DNA of 64,000 bases from the NCBI RefSeq assembly GCF_006715635.1, contig NZ_VFNP01000001.1:3596001-3660000 (forward strand), in the 5' to 3' direction. A program made the position numbers and the translations under genes. Within the stretch, counting starts at the first letter, position 1; each line of letters starts with the position of its first letter. The notes beneath the pieces are model-generated. The model saw only the letters and a list, made by a program, of their open reading frames with translations. It searched no databases and was not told where the DNA came from. The DNA comes from Streptomyces sp. SLBN-118. Its GTDB lineage: Bacteria > Actinomycetota > Actinomycetes > Streptomycetales > Streptomycetaceae. Below, in pieces: positions 53,383-61,390 of the stretch.

Positions 53383-54244
53383 GGCTCAGTCCCAACGTGT
53401 TCAGGGCGTTGGTCCACGCATCCATGCAGTGCCGGGGCGACTCCCCCTTGGCCTGCGCGGCGGTGAACAGCCGCGCGGTGTGCGCCTCGGTGAGGCAGCC
53501 GCACCGACCGTGCGTCGACAGCACCGCGAGGAACGTCCGGTACACCGTCGTGTGCACCGCCTCCCGGGCCTCGGTAATGCGCTGCTCCGCCATGGCAATG
53601 CCACGGTCCAAGTAGGTCGGCGTGCGGTGCGGACACTCGCCGCCGCCCGCCAGTGCGGGCACCGTGACGGAAGCCGGACGGGCCGGGGCCGGCTCCTTCA
53701 CGGTCAGCGCGCGCACGACGTCGGGCAGGGGCGCCATGGTGCCGGTACCGGGACCGAGCCAACGTGCGTAGGCCATGGTCGACTTGATGTCGACGCCGGG
53801 CCGTACGGCGTTGGCGGACTGCATGGCGCCCTGGTAGAGCCAGTGCTCGCCCCGGGTCGTTGGCACGGTCAGTGTGGCGGGCAGGCTCGAACGAGCCCAT
53901 CCGATGGCTTCCGCATTGTCGAGGTCGACGACGGTGAGACCGGCGCCGCCGGGGTGGTAGGCCACCGCCGCTGCGTCTCGCCACGCCCGCGCCCACGTCG
54001 GCGAGTTGATGACGCCGGGGTCGGTGGTAGCGGCGGCCCAGCCGTGGCAGGGCGCCGGGCAGGTGCAGGACCCGGGGATCTTCATGTTCGGCCGGCCGCC
54101 ACAGGCTCCGTTCGCGCAGGTGCGGCAGTTCCCGAAGGGCACCTTCCCAGCGCGCAAGGGCAGCGGCGGCACACCGGTGGCCGCGAGCCTCAGCGCGGTG
54201 CGCTGATGGTCTGGCAGCGTGCTGATGTCGGTGGGTTGGGTCAT
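53375..54244 (-). CDS. Bifunctional DNA primase/polymerase (Prim-Pol) initiator
   Basis: A 289-residue protein from ATG 54244 (GGAGGAC upstream). Prim-Pol motifs are LTVVDLDNAEA (metal-binding Asp pair), the TTRGEHWLYQGAM segment and VDIKSTMAYARWLGPG. Near the N terminus is an inserted Cys cluster (NCRTCANGAC, SCTCPAPC, about 43-65) likely to bind zinc. AICEs are known to use RepSA, RepAM or Prim-Pol (RepPP) initiators; this is the third kind. It overlaps the helicase gene. Confidence 0.85.
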   Translation of the reverse strand: MTQPTDISTLPDHQRTALRLAATGVPPLPLRAGKVPFGNCRTCANGACGGRPNMKIPGSCTCPAPCHGWAAATTDPGVINSPTWARAWRDAAAVAYHPGGAGLTVVDLDNAEAIGWARSSLPATLTVPTTRGEHWLYQGAMQSANAVRPGVDIKSTMAYARWLGPGTGTMAPLPDVVRALTVKEPAPARPASVTVPALAGGGECPHRTPTYLDRGIAMAEQRITEAREAVHTTVYRTFLAVLSTHGRCGCLTEAHTARLFTAAQAKGESPRHCMDAWTNALNTLGLSHV

Positions 54245-54283
54245 GCTGGATGTCCTCCAGTTCGTTACGAGCGTGCTGGGTGA

Positions 54284-54328
54284 CAAGGGCGGCCCCGGTT
54301 CATTGGCGTGAGGTGGGGGCCGCCCTTG
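54284..54328 (-). terminator. Hairpin before the Prim-Pol gene
   Basis: CAAGGGCGGCCCC (54284-54296) and GGGGCCGCCCTTG (54316-54328) form a perfect 13-bp stem with a 19-nt loop. It lies between the stop of the 54335-54793 gene and the Prim-Pol ATG. Confidence 0.7.
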
Positions 54329-54334
54329 GCGTAG

Positions 54335-54793
54335 CTAGTGGTGGTCGGTGGCCCAGCGTGCGTACTGCTGGCGGACGTAGGCGCGCGGGTCGCAGATCAC
54401 GGCGGCGTCGTCCAGTGCCTTGAGCTTTCGGGCGATGTCGAGGGCCTGTTCCTCGGTGGCGGTGCAGCCGGGGGCGAGGCCGGTGGCCATACGGTCGACG
54501 ACTGCGGCCCGGCGCAGCCACCACTCGCGGTCACGTTCGTGCGGCTCGCGGTCGCACAGCCAGTTCAGTTCGCTCGGCGCGTCCGGGGCAGTGGCGTAGG
54601 CCTCGGTGAGGCCGGGCCACTCCGAGATGGGCCTCGTGGGGGCGTCCTTGTGGTCGGCGTAGAGGTAGAGGCGTTGCTGCTTGCCGTCGCAGTCGGGGTA
54701 GCCCGCGATGGTTCCGGCGTTGAAGGCGTCGTCCAGAGCGACGACGATGCGGTCGGCATCGGTGGTGGCGCAGACGATACGGATCTCGAACAT
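54335..54793 (-). CDS. AICE hypothetical protein
   Basis: A 152-residue soluble protein (MFEIRIVCATTDADRIVVALDDAFNAGTIAGYPDCDGKQQRLYLYADHK ... IARKLKALDDAAVICDPRAYVRQQYARWATDHH). It has a ferredoxin-like strand-helix-strand start and a helical end, with no known motif. It lies between the Spd-like small membrane protein and the replication pair and may have a part in transfer or replication. Confidence 0.7.
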   Translation of the reverse strand: MFEIRIVCATTDADRIVVALDDAFNAGTIAGYPDCDGKQQRLYLYADHKDAPTRPISEWPGLTEAYATAPDAPSELNWLCDREPHERDREWWLRRAAVVDRMATGLAPGCTATEEQALDIARKLKALDDAAVICDPRAYVRQQYARWATDHH

Positions 54794-54843
54794 GAGGGCT
54801 CCCGTTGCTTGGTGGTCCCGTTGGCGGGACGTGCTGTCGTGGG

Positions 54844-55161
54844 TCACTGGCCCTTGGGGCGGGTGAGCTTGAAGGTGAGCCCGCCGACGCCGATGGGCCC
54901 GGCGGCCCCGGCGATGAGGGTTGCGGTGTGGATGGCGAACTCGAAGAGCGCGAGGATCGCGGCGACCGTGCCCGCAACCCCGATCGCGGTGGCGAGGCCG
55001 AGACCGAGCGGCACCAGGTAGGTGCGCGCAGTCCGCGCCGCCGGGGCGGCCTGGACGACGACGATGATCGGCCGTCCTTCGCGTTCGGCCTGCCGGTAGA
55101 CGTCGGCGGGTATGTGCGGGGCAAGGGTTCCGGGCGCGGGCCCGGGCGGTTGGTGGGTCAT
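54844..55161 (-). CDS. Small membrane protein, Spd-like
   Basis: A 105-residue protein from ATG 55161 (GGAGG upstream). Two transmembrane helices (YLVPLGLGLATAIGVAGTVAAILALFEFAI and TLIAGAAGPIGVGGLTF) follow a short cytoplasmic N terminus. Small polytopic proteins of this kind (SpdA/SpdB) help spread AICEs along hyphae. The assignment rests on size, helices and position downstream of tra. Confidence 0.65.
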   Translation of the reverse strand: MTHQPPGPAPGTLAPHIPADVYRQAEREGRPIIVVVQAAPAARTARTYLVPLGLGLATAIGVAGTVAAILALFEFAIHTATLIAGAAGPIGVGGLTFKLTRPKGQ

Positions 55162-55206
55162 GGTGGTGCCTCCGTTCGGCTCGCGGTGGGTGGTGCGGGA
55201 ACGGGG

Positions 55207-55241
55207 CGGGCCGGTCTCCACAGGGTGTGGAAACCGGCCCG
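55207..55241 (-). terminator. Hairpin upstream of the Spd-like gene
   Basis: CGGGCCGGT (55207-55215) pairs with ACCGGCCCG (55233-55241), and inside it CCACA pairs with TGTGG. It lies between the clt-like array and the 54844-55161 gene. Confidence 0.65.
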
Positions 55242-55264
55242 ATGCGCAGCGACGTCCGGTGTCG

Positions 55265-55332
55265 GCTTGTCGTGTCGCTTGTCGTCTGACTTGTCGTGCG
55301 GCTTGTCGCTTGTCTTGTCTTGTCGCTTGTCG
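55265..55332. repeat. 12-nt-periodic repeat array, candidate clt
   Basis: GCTTGTCG-type octamers start at 55265, 55277, 55289, 55301, 55313 and 55325, exactly 12 nt apart (the fifth, TCTTGTCT, and the third, ACTTGTCG, are variants). The array lies just beyond the tra stop. In Streptomyces conjugative plasmids the clt locus, with short repeats bound by the TraB wing, is typically found there. Confidence 0.65.
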
Positions 55333-55415
55333 CCTTGCAGGTCACAAGCCGTTTCGGGCCCTCAGCAAGCCGCCAGGGCCCCTTCTCGCAGGGATGGGCG
55401 ACAAGCGACAGGCGG

Positions 55416-57521
55416 TCACGCCTCGGGGGCGTGGCGGTGGTGAACGTAGCGGGCTTTGGTGCCCGCTCCGACGCGTACGGCGGTGCCGTCGTCGGTCCAT
55501 GTCTTGAGCCATCCGACGACGGTTTGCCGGGTGGTGCCGTGCTCGTCTCCGAGCGCGCGGGCGATGGCGGACGCCCCGGTTCCCTCCGGCCCGGCGGCGA
55601 GCAGCAGCGCGAGCGCGGCCTCCTTCGCGGCGTTGTCCTCGGCTCTGAACGCGGAGAGGTTCAGCCCGGTCGGTGTGGGCGGCTGCTCCGTTCCCGTGTC
55701 CGGCTCGGCGGCTCCGGGTTCGGGGGCGGTGGCGAACTGGGCGTCGATCTGCTCGCGGAACTTCCGGGCGAGCGCGTCCGCGGCGGACTCTTCGGCGGGC
55801 CGCTGCTCGCGCAGGGCGGAGAGGTTCAGCCCGCCCCCGGTGCCGTCGGCCTCGGCCGCTGTGCCCGTGGTTGGTGCGTGGTCATGGTCGTGCATCCAGG
55901 CGATGCGGTCGCTGTACCAGCGCCGCGCGTAGTCCTGCCCAGCCGCTTTGGCGGAGGTGGCGTCCAGGGTGGGGTGCCGGTCGGAGGTGGCGGCCACGAT
56001 GTCGCGGATCTGGTTGGGCAGGATTCGCCACGACTTGAACAGCGCCGGGGCCGATTCGGGGGTGCCCAGGAATCCGGCGCCCTTGTAGGGGGCTTGGTCG
56101 GTCTTGAGTCCGCGGCTGCCGGGGAACATCTTGCCGAGGTCCATGCCCTCGGTCTCACCGCCGGTCAGCGCGACACGGACCTTGGCTTCGCGGCGGATCA
56201 TCAGGTTCCCGAGCACGGAGCCGGTGGCCCCGAGTGCGGTCAGCACGGTGCGTACGCCCATGGCGCGGGCGATGCGGATGACTTCCAGGATCTTCCTGGC
56301 CAGCTCCCGCATGTTCTTGTCGGTGCTGGTCAGGATCTCCGCGCCCTCGTCGATGACCAGCATGATCTGCGGAATCTTCGCGCTGATCGGCAGCAGGTCG
56401 GTGTTCGCACGCGACATCAGGTCCTGGTAGGCCATCTTGCGGTGCTTCGCGACCCTGACCGCCGCATCGAGCATCAGCAGTGCCTCCTCGTAGGAGGCGG
56501 CCAGCCAGTCCACTCCCGGGCGCAACGGGGCCTGCCCTTCGTCCGGCTGGTGGTTGAGGGCGGGCAGGACCCAGGGGAGTCCTGCCGATCCGGCGTTGAG
56601 GTCGATCACCCAGGTGAGCACGTCTTCGGCGCGGGCGAATCCGGCGAGGATGACGTGGACCATGTTGGTCTTGCCCGATCCGGTCGGGCCGACCACGAGC
56701 GCGCACTGCTCGCGCAGGTGGGCGCGGATCTCTTCCGCGTTGGTGCGGTACCCCCACGGGATGCCCGTGTGCAGGGACAGTGGCCCGTAGTCGGTCGGGT
56801 AAGTGACCTCTTCGGCGAGCACGTTGACCGTGGTTACGTCGATGAGGACGCGGCCCTGGTCGATGCCCTGCGAGGCGGAAGCGGTGCAGCCGTGCGGCAG
56901 CCGCGCATCCGCCGAGAGGCGGGCGGACTCCCGCGCGATCTTGTCGTAGGTGGTGCCGCCGGCCGGGAGTTCGGCGTCGATCGTGAATCCGGTCCCCGTC
57001 GGCCACTGCTCGACGGCGAGGACGCGCACGGTGATGCCGCACACGCGCTGGATCCGGTCGACCCATTCGGCGGCGATCGCCCGCCGTTCCGCGGAGAGCT
57101 CCCTCGCGATCTGCCGGTCAGCGGCGGCGATCGCCTCCAACTCCCGTGCTTCCTCGTGCAGGAGGGTGGCGCGGGCGGCAGCCCCGAGGCCGACGCCGAG
57201 GGTGGCGAGGGATCCGAGGGCGGCCCATGTGAGCGGGCCGGTGGTCATGGCCCATGTCGTCCACCCGGCACCGACCAGCCATGAGGCGGCGCGCGTGCCG
57301 ATCGTGCGGGCAGAGAGGCGGTCGCGGAGGCTGGTGGCGGTGTGGCCGATCGCCCCGGCCGCGCCGACCGCGAGCACCCAGCCCGGGGGCATGCCGGTGG
57401 CGGCGCCGGTGGCGGCGAGGGCGAAAGCGCCGGTGGTGGCGGACAGAGCGCCGGTCACGGGTCCGTGACCGGCGGTCCAGTCCCACACCGGCCCCGTGCT
57501 GGCCTGTGTGTTGGTGGTCAT
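55416..57521 (-). CDS. tra: FtsK/SpoIIIE-type DNA translocase (TraB/TraSA)
   Basis: A 701-residue protein with an N-terminal membrane segment pair (about 25-110), a motor domain with Walker A GPTGSGKT (278-285) and Walker B IMLVIDEGAEIL (386-397), and a C-terminal winged-helix part (about 630-700: ALGDEHGTTRQTVVGWLKTWTDDGTAVRVG). TraB proteins move double-stranded plasmid DNA between cells as hexamers, guided by the wing binding clt repeats. It ends 84 bp before the repeat array. Confidence 0.93.
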   Translation of the reverse strand: MTTNTQASTGPVWDWTAGHGPVTGALSATTGAFALAATGAATGMPPGWVLAVGAAGAIGHTATSLRDRLSARTIGTRAASWLVGAGWTTWAMTTGPLTWAALGSLATLGVGLGAAARATLLHEEARELEAIAAADRQIARELSAERRAIAAEWVDRIQRVCGITVRVLAVEQWPTGTGFTIDAELPAGGTTYDKIARESARLSADARLPHGCTASASQGIDQGRVLIDVTTVNVLAEEVTYPTDYGPLSLHTGIPWGYRTNAEEIRAHLREQCALVVGPTGSGKTNMVHVILAGFARAEDVLTWVIDLNAGSAGLPWVLPALNHQPDEGQAPLRPGVDWLAASYEEALLMLDAAVRVAKHRKMAYQDLMSRANTDLLPISAKIPQIMLVIDEGAEILTSTDKNMRELARKILEVIRIARAMGVRTVLTALGATGSVLGNLMIRREAKVRVALTGGETEGMDLGKMFPGSRGLKTDQAPYKGAGFLGTPESAPALFKSWRILPNQIRDIVAATSDRHPTLDATSAKAAGQDYARRWYSDRIAWMHDHDHAPTTGTAAEADGTGGGLNLSALREQRPAEESAADALARKFREQIDAQFATAPEPGAAEPDTGTEQPPTPTGLNLSAFRAEDNAAKEAALALLLAAGPEGTGASAIARALGDEHGTTRQTVVGWLKTWTDDGTAVRVGAGTKARYVHHRHAPEA

Positions 57522-57522
57522 G

Positions 57523-59073
57523 TCAGACGTTCCATCCCTTCTCGGCCTCGGTCCCGTTGCGCGGGTCCTCGTGGCGGGCGATGTCCTGCTCGTGGGCCTG
57601 CCGGAACAGCGGGCCCATGTCCTCGGCGACCGCGACCGCGCTCATGAGGGCGCCGAAGATGTCGTTGAAGCCGTCCGCGACTTCCTTCTCCAGCGGGAAC
57701 TCCGAATCGGCCCGCTCAGCGAGGATCCGCATCACGTTCGCCACGCTGGTCAGCGCGGCCGGGAGCCCTTCGACCATGGCCAGGATCTCCATGGCGTCCT
57801 CGGGGTCGTAGCTGTTGGCCGCGGCTTCCATCTCCGCCGCGTACTCCTCGAACCGGAAACCAGACACGATCTCTCCCTCACTGCTCTCGCTGCTGGTGGG
57901 TGCTGCCGGCGTCGGCCCGGCCGGGCGCTTGGCCGTGTCCCCGATCTGCTCCGTGTTGTCGTCGGCGGCCTCGGCATCGATGGCGGCCTCGGCGTCCTGC
58001 AGGGCTGCCCGGATTTCCTCATCCCGTGCTGTGCGCTGCTCGTGGGCGGTGCGCATCATGCGGGCGTAGAGACGGCGGCCGGGGTGCACTAGCCGCGGCA
58101 GCCCGAGCTTGCGGCCGATCGGGGACGTGATCAGACCGACGAGGCCGAGGGCACCGGCGAGCAGGGCCGCGAGCAAGCGGCGACGCTGGAGGCGGGCCGC
58201 CGAACGGCGCAGGGCTTTGCGCGCCTGTTTGCGGGCCGGTGCCTTCCGCACCTGGTCGCGCTGCCCGGCGACCTGCCCGGCGGTCCGCTGGTCACGCGAC
58301 CTGCGGGCGCGCTCTATCGCCGCGCCCCGGGCCTTGCCCACGCGCCCGGCAGCCTTGCCAACGGCCCGACCGACCAGCCCCTTCTTGGCGAGCGAGGCGG
58401 ACCGCTGATCGGCCTTTGCCTGCCGCCGCGCATCCGCTACCGAACGGCGTGCGCCCGTCGTCTCGTTCCGGCGGGCGGCCCGCGACGGCGACACCTGCCG
58501 GGCCGCATCCCGCAGCGCCTTGACCTGCCCGACCTTGCCCCGACCCGTGCCCGACGCTGCGGACGGCGACGCCGCGGCGGCCCTGCGGCCGCTGCGGTTC
58601 AGCCCTCCCGCCTTGGCAGCAGCACGGGACGACTTGCCCCGGCTACGACCAGCGAACTTAGTGGTGCCGGCGTTCCCGGTACGGGCCTGGCCCGGCACCC
58701 GCCCCGCACCGTGCCGACCGGTCGATGCCGCTCGCGCCGCCCCGCCCGTACGGCCTTTGGTGGTCTTGCTATTGGCCTTGCTCTTGCGGTCGGGGCGGTG
58801 GCGGGTGGCCGCGGCAGCGGCAGCGGTGCCGAGCACGACCGCGCCGGTGGCGGCGACGGCGAGCGCGGCAGGTCCGCCCACGAGCGTGGCGGCGGCCAGA
58901 AGGGATGTGGTGGTGTTCGTGCCGGTCACCGCGAGCGGGACGACCGGCCACCCGCCCGGCGTGTGCTCAACCTCGGCGGCGGCCGGGGCTGATGTGGGTT
59001 CGGGTGCCGGGGGCGGTGTGGTGTCCGGCGGGGCGTCGGTGCCCGCTTCCGGAGCGATGGTGGTGTCAGTCAT
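57523..59073 (-). CDS. AICE membrane protein with a basic Ala/Arg/Lys-rich middle
   Basis: A 516-residue protein from ATG 59073. The N terminus is acidic/Pro-rich, with a hydrophobic segment (about 42-88, VPLAVTGTNTTTSLLAAATLVGG). A very basic, Lys/Arg/Ala-rich region (about 90-290) may bind nucleic acid. Another helix pair (LLAALLAGALGLVGLITSPIG) and an acidic C terminus follow. No family is recognised. It is directly upstream of tra (1-bp gap), so it probably acts in transfer. Confidence 0.75.
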   Translation of the reverse strand: MTDTTIAPEAGTDAPPDTTPPPAPEPTSAPAAAEVEHTPGGWPVVPLAVTGTNTTTSLLAAATLVGGPAALAVAATGAVVLGTAAAAAATRHRPDRKSKANSKTTKGRTGGAARAASTGRHGAGRVPGQARTGNAGTTKFAGRSRGKSSRAAAKAGGLNRSGRRAAAASPSAASGTGRGKVGQVKALRDAARQVSPSRAARRNETTGARRSVADARRQAKADQRSASLAKKGLVGRAVGKAAGRVGKARGAAIERARRSRDQRTAGQVAGQRDQVRKAPARKQARKALRRSAARLQRRRLLAALLAGALGLVGLITSPIGRKLGLPRLVHPGRRLYARMMRTAHEQRTARDEEIRAALQDAEAAIDAEAADDNTEQIGDTAKRPAGPTPAAPTSSESSEGEIVSGFRFEEYAAEMEAAANSYDPEDAMEILAMVEGLPAALTSVANVMRILAERADSEFPLEKEVADGFNDIFGALMSAVAVAEDMGPLFRQAHEQDIARHEDPRNGTEAEKGWNV

Positions 59074-59101
59074 GCTGGTGTGCACTCCTTCGCTGGAGAA
59101 A

Positions 59102-59152
59102 CAGCAGGGCCCGCACGCGATGCTTGGTAGGCGCGGTGTGTGGGCCCTGCTG
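59102..59152 (-). terminator. Hairpin within the transfer operon
   Basis: CAGCAGGGCCC (59102-59112) and GGGCCCTGCTG (59142-59152) form a perfect 11-bp stem with a long loop, between the 80-residue gene and the 516-residue gene. Confidence 0.6.
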
Positions 59153-59168
59153 GGTGAGGTGTTGCAGG

Positions 59169-59411
59169 TCAGAGCCGGTTCGGCTCCAGGGAGAAGAAGA
59201 CGACGTTGGCCCTGGCGAACGCGGGGTTCTCCGTGCCGATGTGGTCCCGCAGGGCCACGAAGAGGCTGTGCCGGGTGTCGTCCGAGGCGGGGGTGACGGT
59301 GCCGTACCAGGTACCGGCAACCCGGCCGGGCAGATCGAGAGTCAGCACGTAGTGGTGCGAGCCCTGATTCCCGGCGGCCTGGGTGGTGCTCTCTTCCGTC
59401 TGGCTGCTCAT
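59169..59411 (-). CDS. AICE small hypothetical protein
   Basis: An 80-residue protein from ATG 59411 (CAGGAGA upstream). The sequence is strand-rich (YVLTLDLPGRVAGTWYGTVTPASDDTRHSLFVALRDHIG ... VVFFSLEPNRL) with no known motif. It lies in the transfer operon. Confidence 0.65.
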   Translation of the reverse strand: MSSQTEESTTQAAGNQGSHHYVLTLDLPGRVAGTWYGTVTPASDDTRHSLFVALRDHIGTENPAFARANVVFFSLEPNRL

Positions 59412-59431
59412 GTGCTGTGTCTCCTGTCGTG

Positions 59432-59767
59432 TCAGGCGGCGGATGCGGATGAGTCGGCGCACGGGGTGCACATGCCGAGCGAGGTCGGGATGCGATAGCC
59501 CGCGTCCCGGCGGCAGTTCGGGCAGATCCGGCGAGCGGCGTTCGCCCGCTCCAGGGCCGCTCGTTTGGCGGGGGTCATGGGGCGGACGGGCTTGGCCCGA
59601 TCGATCCGGTAGAGGAAGGCGACCAGCGGGCCCCGGCGACGCCGGGGGCGCTGCAACTCCGCGGCCACGTCCTGCCCGCCGGGCCGCAGCCCCATGGCCC
59701 GCAGCTGGCGGTAGGTGGCGTAGCCGTCCGGTGCGAGGCGCCACCGGTAGACCGGCAGCGCGCTCAC
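59432..59767 (-). CDS. RRQRL-motif zinc-binding-like protein
   Basis: A 111-residue protein from GTG 59767, overlapping the upstream stop by 4 bp. The N-terminal YRWRLAPDGYATYRQLRAMGLRPGGQDVAAEL and the C-terminal Cys pairs (CPNC, CTPC) match small zinc-binding proteins commonly found in AICEs. It may bind DNA or RNA; no function is known. Confidence 0.75.
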   Translation of the reverse strand: MSALPVYRWRLAPDGYATYRQLRAMGLRPGGQDVAAELQRPRRRRGPLVAFLYRIDRAKPVRPMTPAKRAALERANAARRICPNCRRDAGYRIPTSLGMCTPCADSSASAA

Positions 59768-60768
59768 GACGACGCGCCTTCGAGCGTCCGGCCGACGGTG
59801 GTGTCGCGGTATTCCTGGTAGCGGGTGGAGACCCAGCCGACCGACCAGCCGCACAAGTCCGCAGCCGCCCGGACCGCCAGCCCCTCGGCGAACGCGGCAT
59901 GCACGACGGCGCGGGCTCGGTCCTCGGGCAGCTTCTCGTTCACCGAGCCGCCGGACAGCAGCGCGGCCCGTTCACGCGCGGCCCGCTCCTCCCGCTCCGC
60001 CTGCTCACGACGGGCAGCGGCTTCCCGCTCCAGACGCTCCGCCTCGCGGCGCTGAGCAGCTTCCCGTTCAAGGCGTTCACGCTCACGCTGCTGCTGTTCA
60101 CGCTCACGTTCACGGCGTTCACGTGCCTCCCGCTCGGCACGCTCGCGGGCTTCGGCCTGCTCCCGTTCCTCGCGCCGTGCCGCCTCTTCCCGCTCGGTCT
60201 GTTCACGGGCCAGCGCCGCTTCGTGCTCGCGCTGTTCACGGGCCAGCGTCGCGGCGTGCTCGCGTTCCTCGCGGGCCCTCTGCTCGGCCGCCTCGCGCCG
60301 TTCCCGCGCAGCCTGCTCGCGCTCGTTCTGCTCTGCCCGCATACGGGCTTCCTGCGCAGCCAGTGCGGCGGTGATGGCCCGCCGGTAGGCGAGTCCGGTC
60401 TCTGCCGTGACGATCAGCAGCAGCGGAGCGACCGCGTGCACAGCCACTCCCACCAGGTCTTTCCTCAGCGCAGAGTCGGCGACGTTGAGCGCGAGGGTCA
60501 TGCAGCCGGTCATCCACCGCAGCACGATCGGCCACCGGCCGCCCTGCCCGCCCAACCGGGCCAGCACCGCGTCCAGGCGGACCACGATGACGACCGCGGC
60601 GTCCACCACCAGCGGCAGAATCGGCGCCGTCCAGTCCCACTCATCGGGGGTGTGAACGGCCATGAGCGGCGTGACCGTGAGGATGGAGTAGAGCATCGCC
60701 CCGGCCACGATCAGCCACGTCCCGACCGACAACGCGCGCTCGGCTGAACGGATCTGAACACTGTTCAT
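59764..60768 (-). CDS. DUF2637 protein: membrane, coiled coil and helix-turn-helix
   Basis: A 334-residue protein. About four transmembrane helices (1-135; for example LIVAGAMLYSILTVTPLMAV and LPLVVDAAVVIVVRL) are of the SpdB/DUF2637 type. An almost pure Glu/Arg/Ala heptad region (about 140-285) is followed by a C-terminal helix-turn-helix-like end (VVHAAFAEGLAVRAAADLCGWSVGWVSTRYQEYRD). DUF2637 proteins are transfer-associated. The combination suggests a membrane protein that can also hold DNA or form long filaments. Its ATG overlaps the upstream stop (ATGA). Confidence 0.85.
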   Translation of the reverse strand: MNSVQIRSAERALSVGTWLIVAGAMLYSILTVTPLMAVHTPDEWDWTAPILPLVVDAAVVIVVRLDAVLARLGGQGGRWPIVLRWMTGCMTLALNVADSALRKDLVGVAVHAVAPLLLIVTAETGLAYRRAITAALAAQEARMRAEQNEREQAARERREAAEQRAREEREHAATLAREQREHEAALAREQTEREEAARREEREQAEARERAEREARERREREREQQQRERERLEREAAQRREAERLEREAAARREQAEREERAARERAALLSGGSVNEKLPEDRARAVVHAAFAEGLAVRAAADLCGWSVGWVSTRYQEYRDTTVGRTLEGASS

Positions 60769-61040
60769 TCCGTCGCCTCCCGCACCGTGACCGACGCGAT
60801 CAGCAGCACCGCCGACGACGGGTCGTCAAACGTTGCGCTGTCCTCGAACCACTCCCACTCCGCGCCGTCCGTGAACACGTAGCCGAGCGCGTTCAGCGCC
60901 CGTGAACGCTCCTGAACGGTCGGCACCACAGCACTTCCGAAAGCGCGCTCGGGCCACTGCGACACCGGCACCCCGAGCAGCACCACATACAGGCACCACC
61001 GGCCTCCGCTGTTCGCGAGCTGCGCCTTGAACGTGGCCAT
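60765..61040 (-). CDS. AICE small hypothetical protein
   Basis: A 91-residue protein from ATG 61040, whose first base overlaps the upstream TGA (TGATG). The sequence has an aromatic middle (GGRWCLYVVLLGVPVSQWPERAFG ... YVFTDGAEWEWFEDSATFDD). It lies in the tightly overlapped Spd gene chain, so it should take part in the same process. No family is recognised. Confidence 0.65.
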   Translation of the reverse strand: MATFKAQLANSGGRWCLYVVLLGVPVSQWPERAFGSAVVPTVQERSRALNALGYVFTDGAEWEWFEDSATFDDPSSAVLLIASVTVREATE

Positions 61041-61303
61041 CAAGCCACCTCCGGCGAACCCGTGACGCCCCGGTTGGTCAGCTCACGGCGGGCAACCAGC
61101 ACCCGCCGGCGGGCCCGCCGGATCCGGCGGACGTCCAGCGGCGACGGTGCGCGGTCCAGGGTCGTGATCTGCGCGTCCAGCAGCTCAAGCTCCGCCGTGA
61201 TGACCGGCATCTCCCACTCGATCGCGTCCAGCTCCGCGGCCGTCGGCTCGCGGTCGAAGTCGGGGGCGGTAACAAGCGTCTGAACAGCAGCGATGTGCTT
61301 CAT
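61040..61303 (-). CDS. DUF6284-like small protein
   Basis: An 87-residue helical protein from ATG 61303 (MKHIAAVQTLVTAPDFDREPTAAELDAIEWEMPVITAELELLDAQITTLDRAPSPLDVRRIRRARRRVLVARREL). From memory this resembles DUF6284, common in AICEs; function unknown. It shares a base with the downstream gene start. Confidence 0.65.
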   Translation of the reverse strand: MKHIAAVQTLVTAPDFDREPTAAELDAIEWEMPVITAELELLDAQITTLDRAPSPLDVRRIRRARRRVLVARRELTNRGVTGSPEVA

Positions 61304-61339
61304 GAGTCGTGGTCTCCCTAGCAGGTTCACGGCTCGACA

Positions 61340-61369
61340 GCGGCCCCGGAGGTGCAACTCCGGGGCCGC
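61340..61369 (-). terminator. Hairpin upstream of the DUF6284 gene
   Basis: GCGGCCCCGGAG (61340-61351) and CTCCGGGGCCGC (61358-61369) form a perfect 12-bp stem with a 6-nt loop. It lies between the stop of the 61391-61840 gene and the next start. Confidence 0.7.
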
Positions 61370-61390
61370 GCGCCGTGGGACGGAAAGTTG

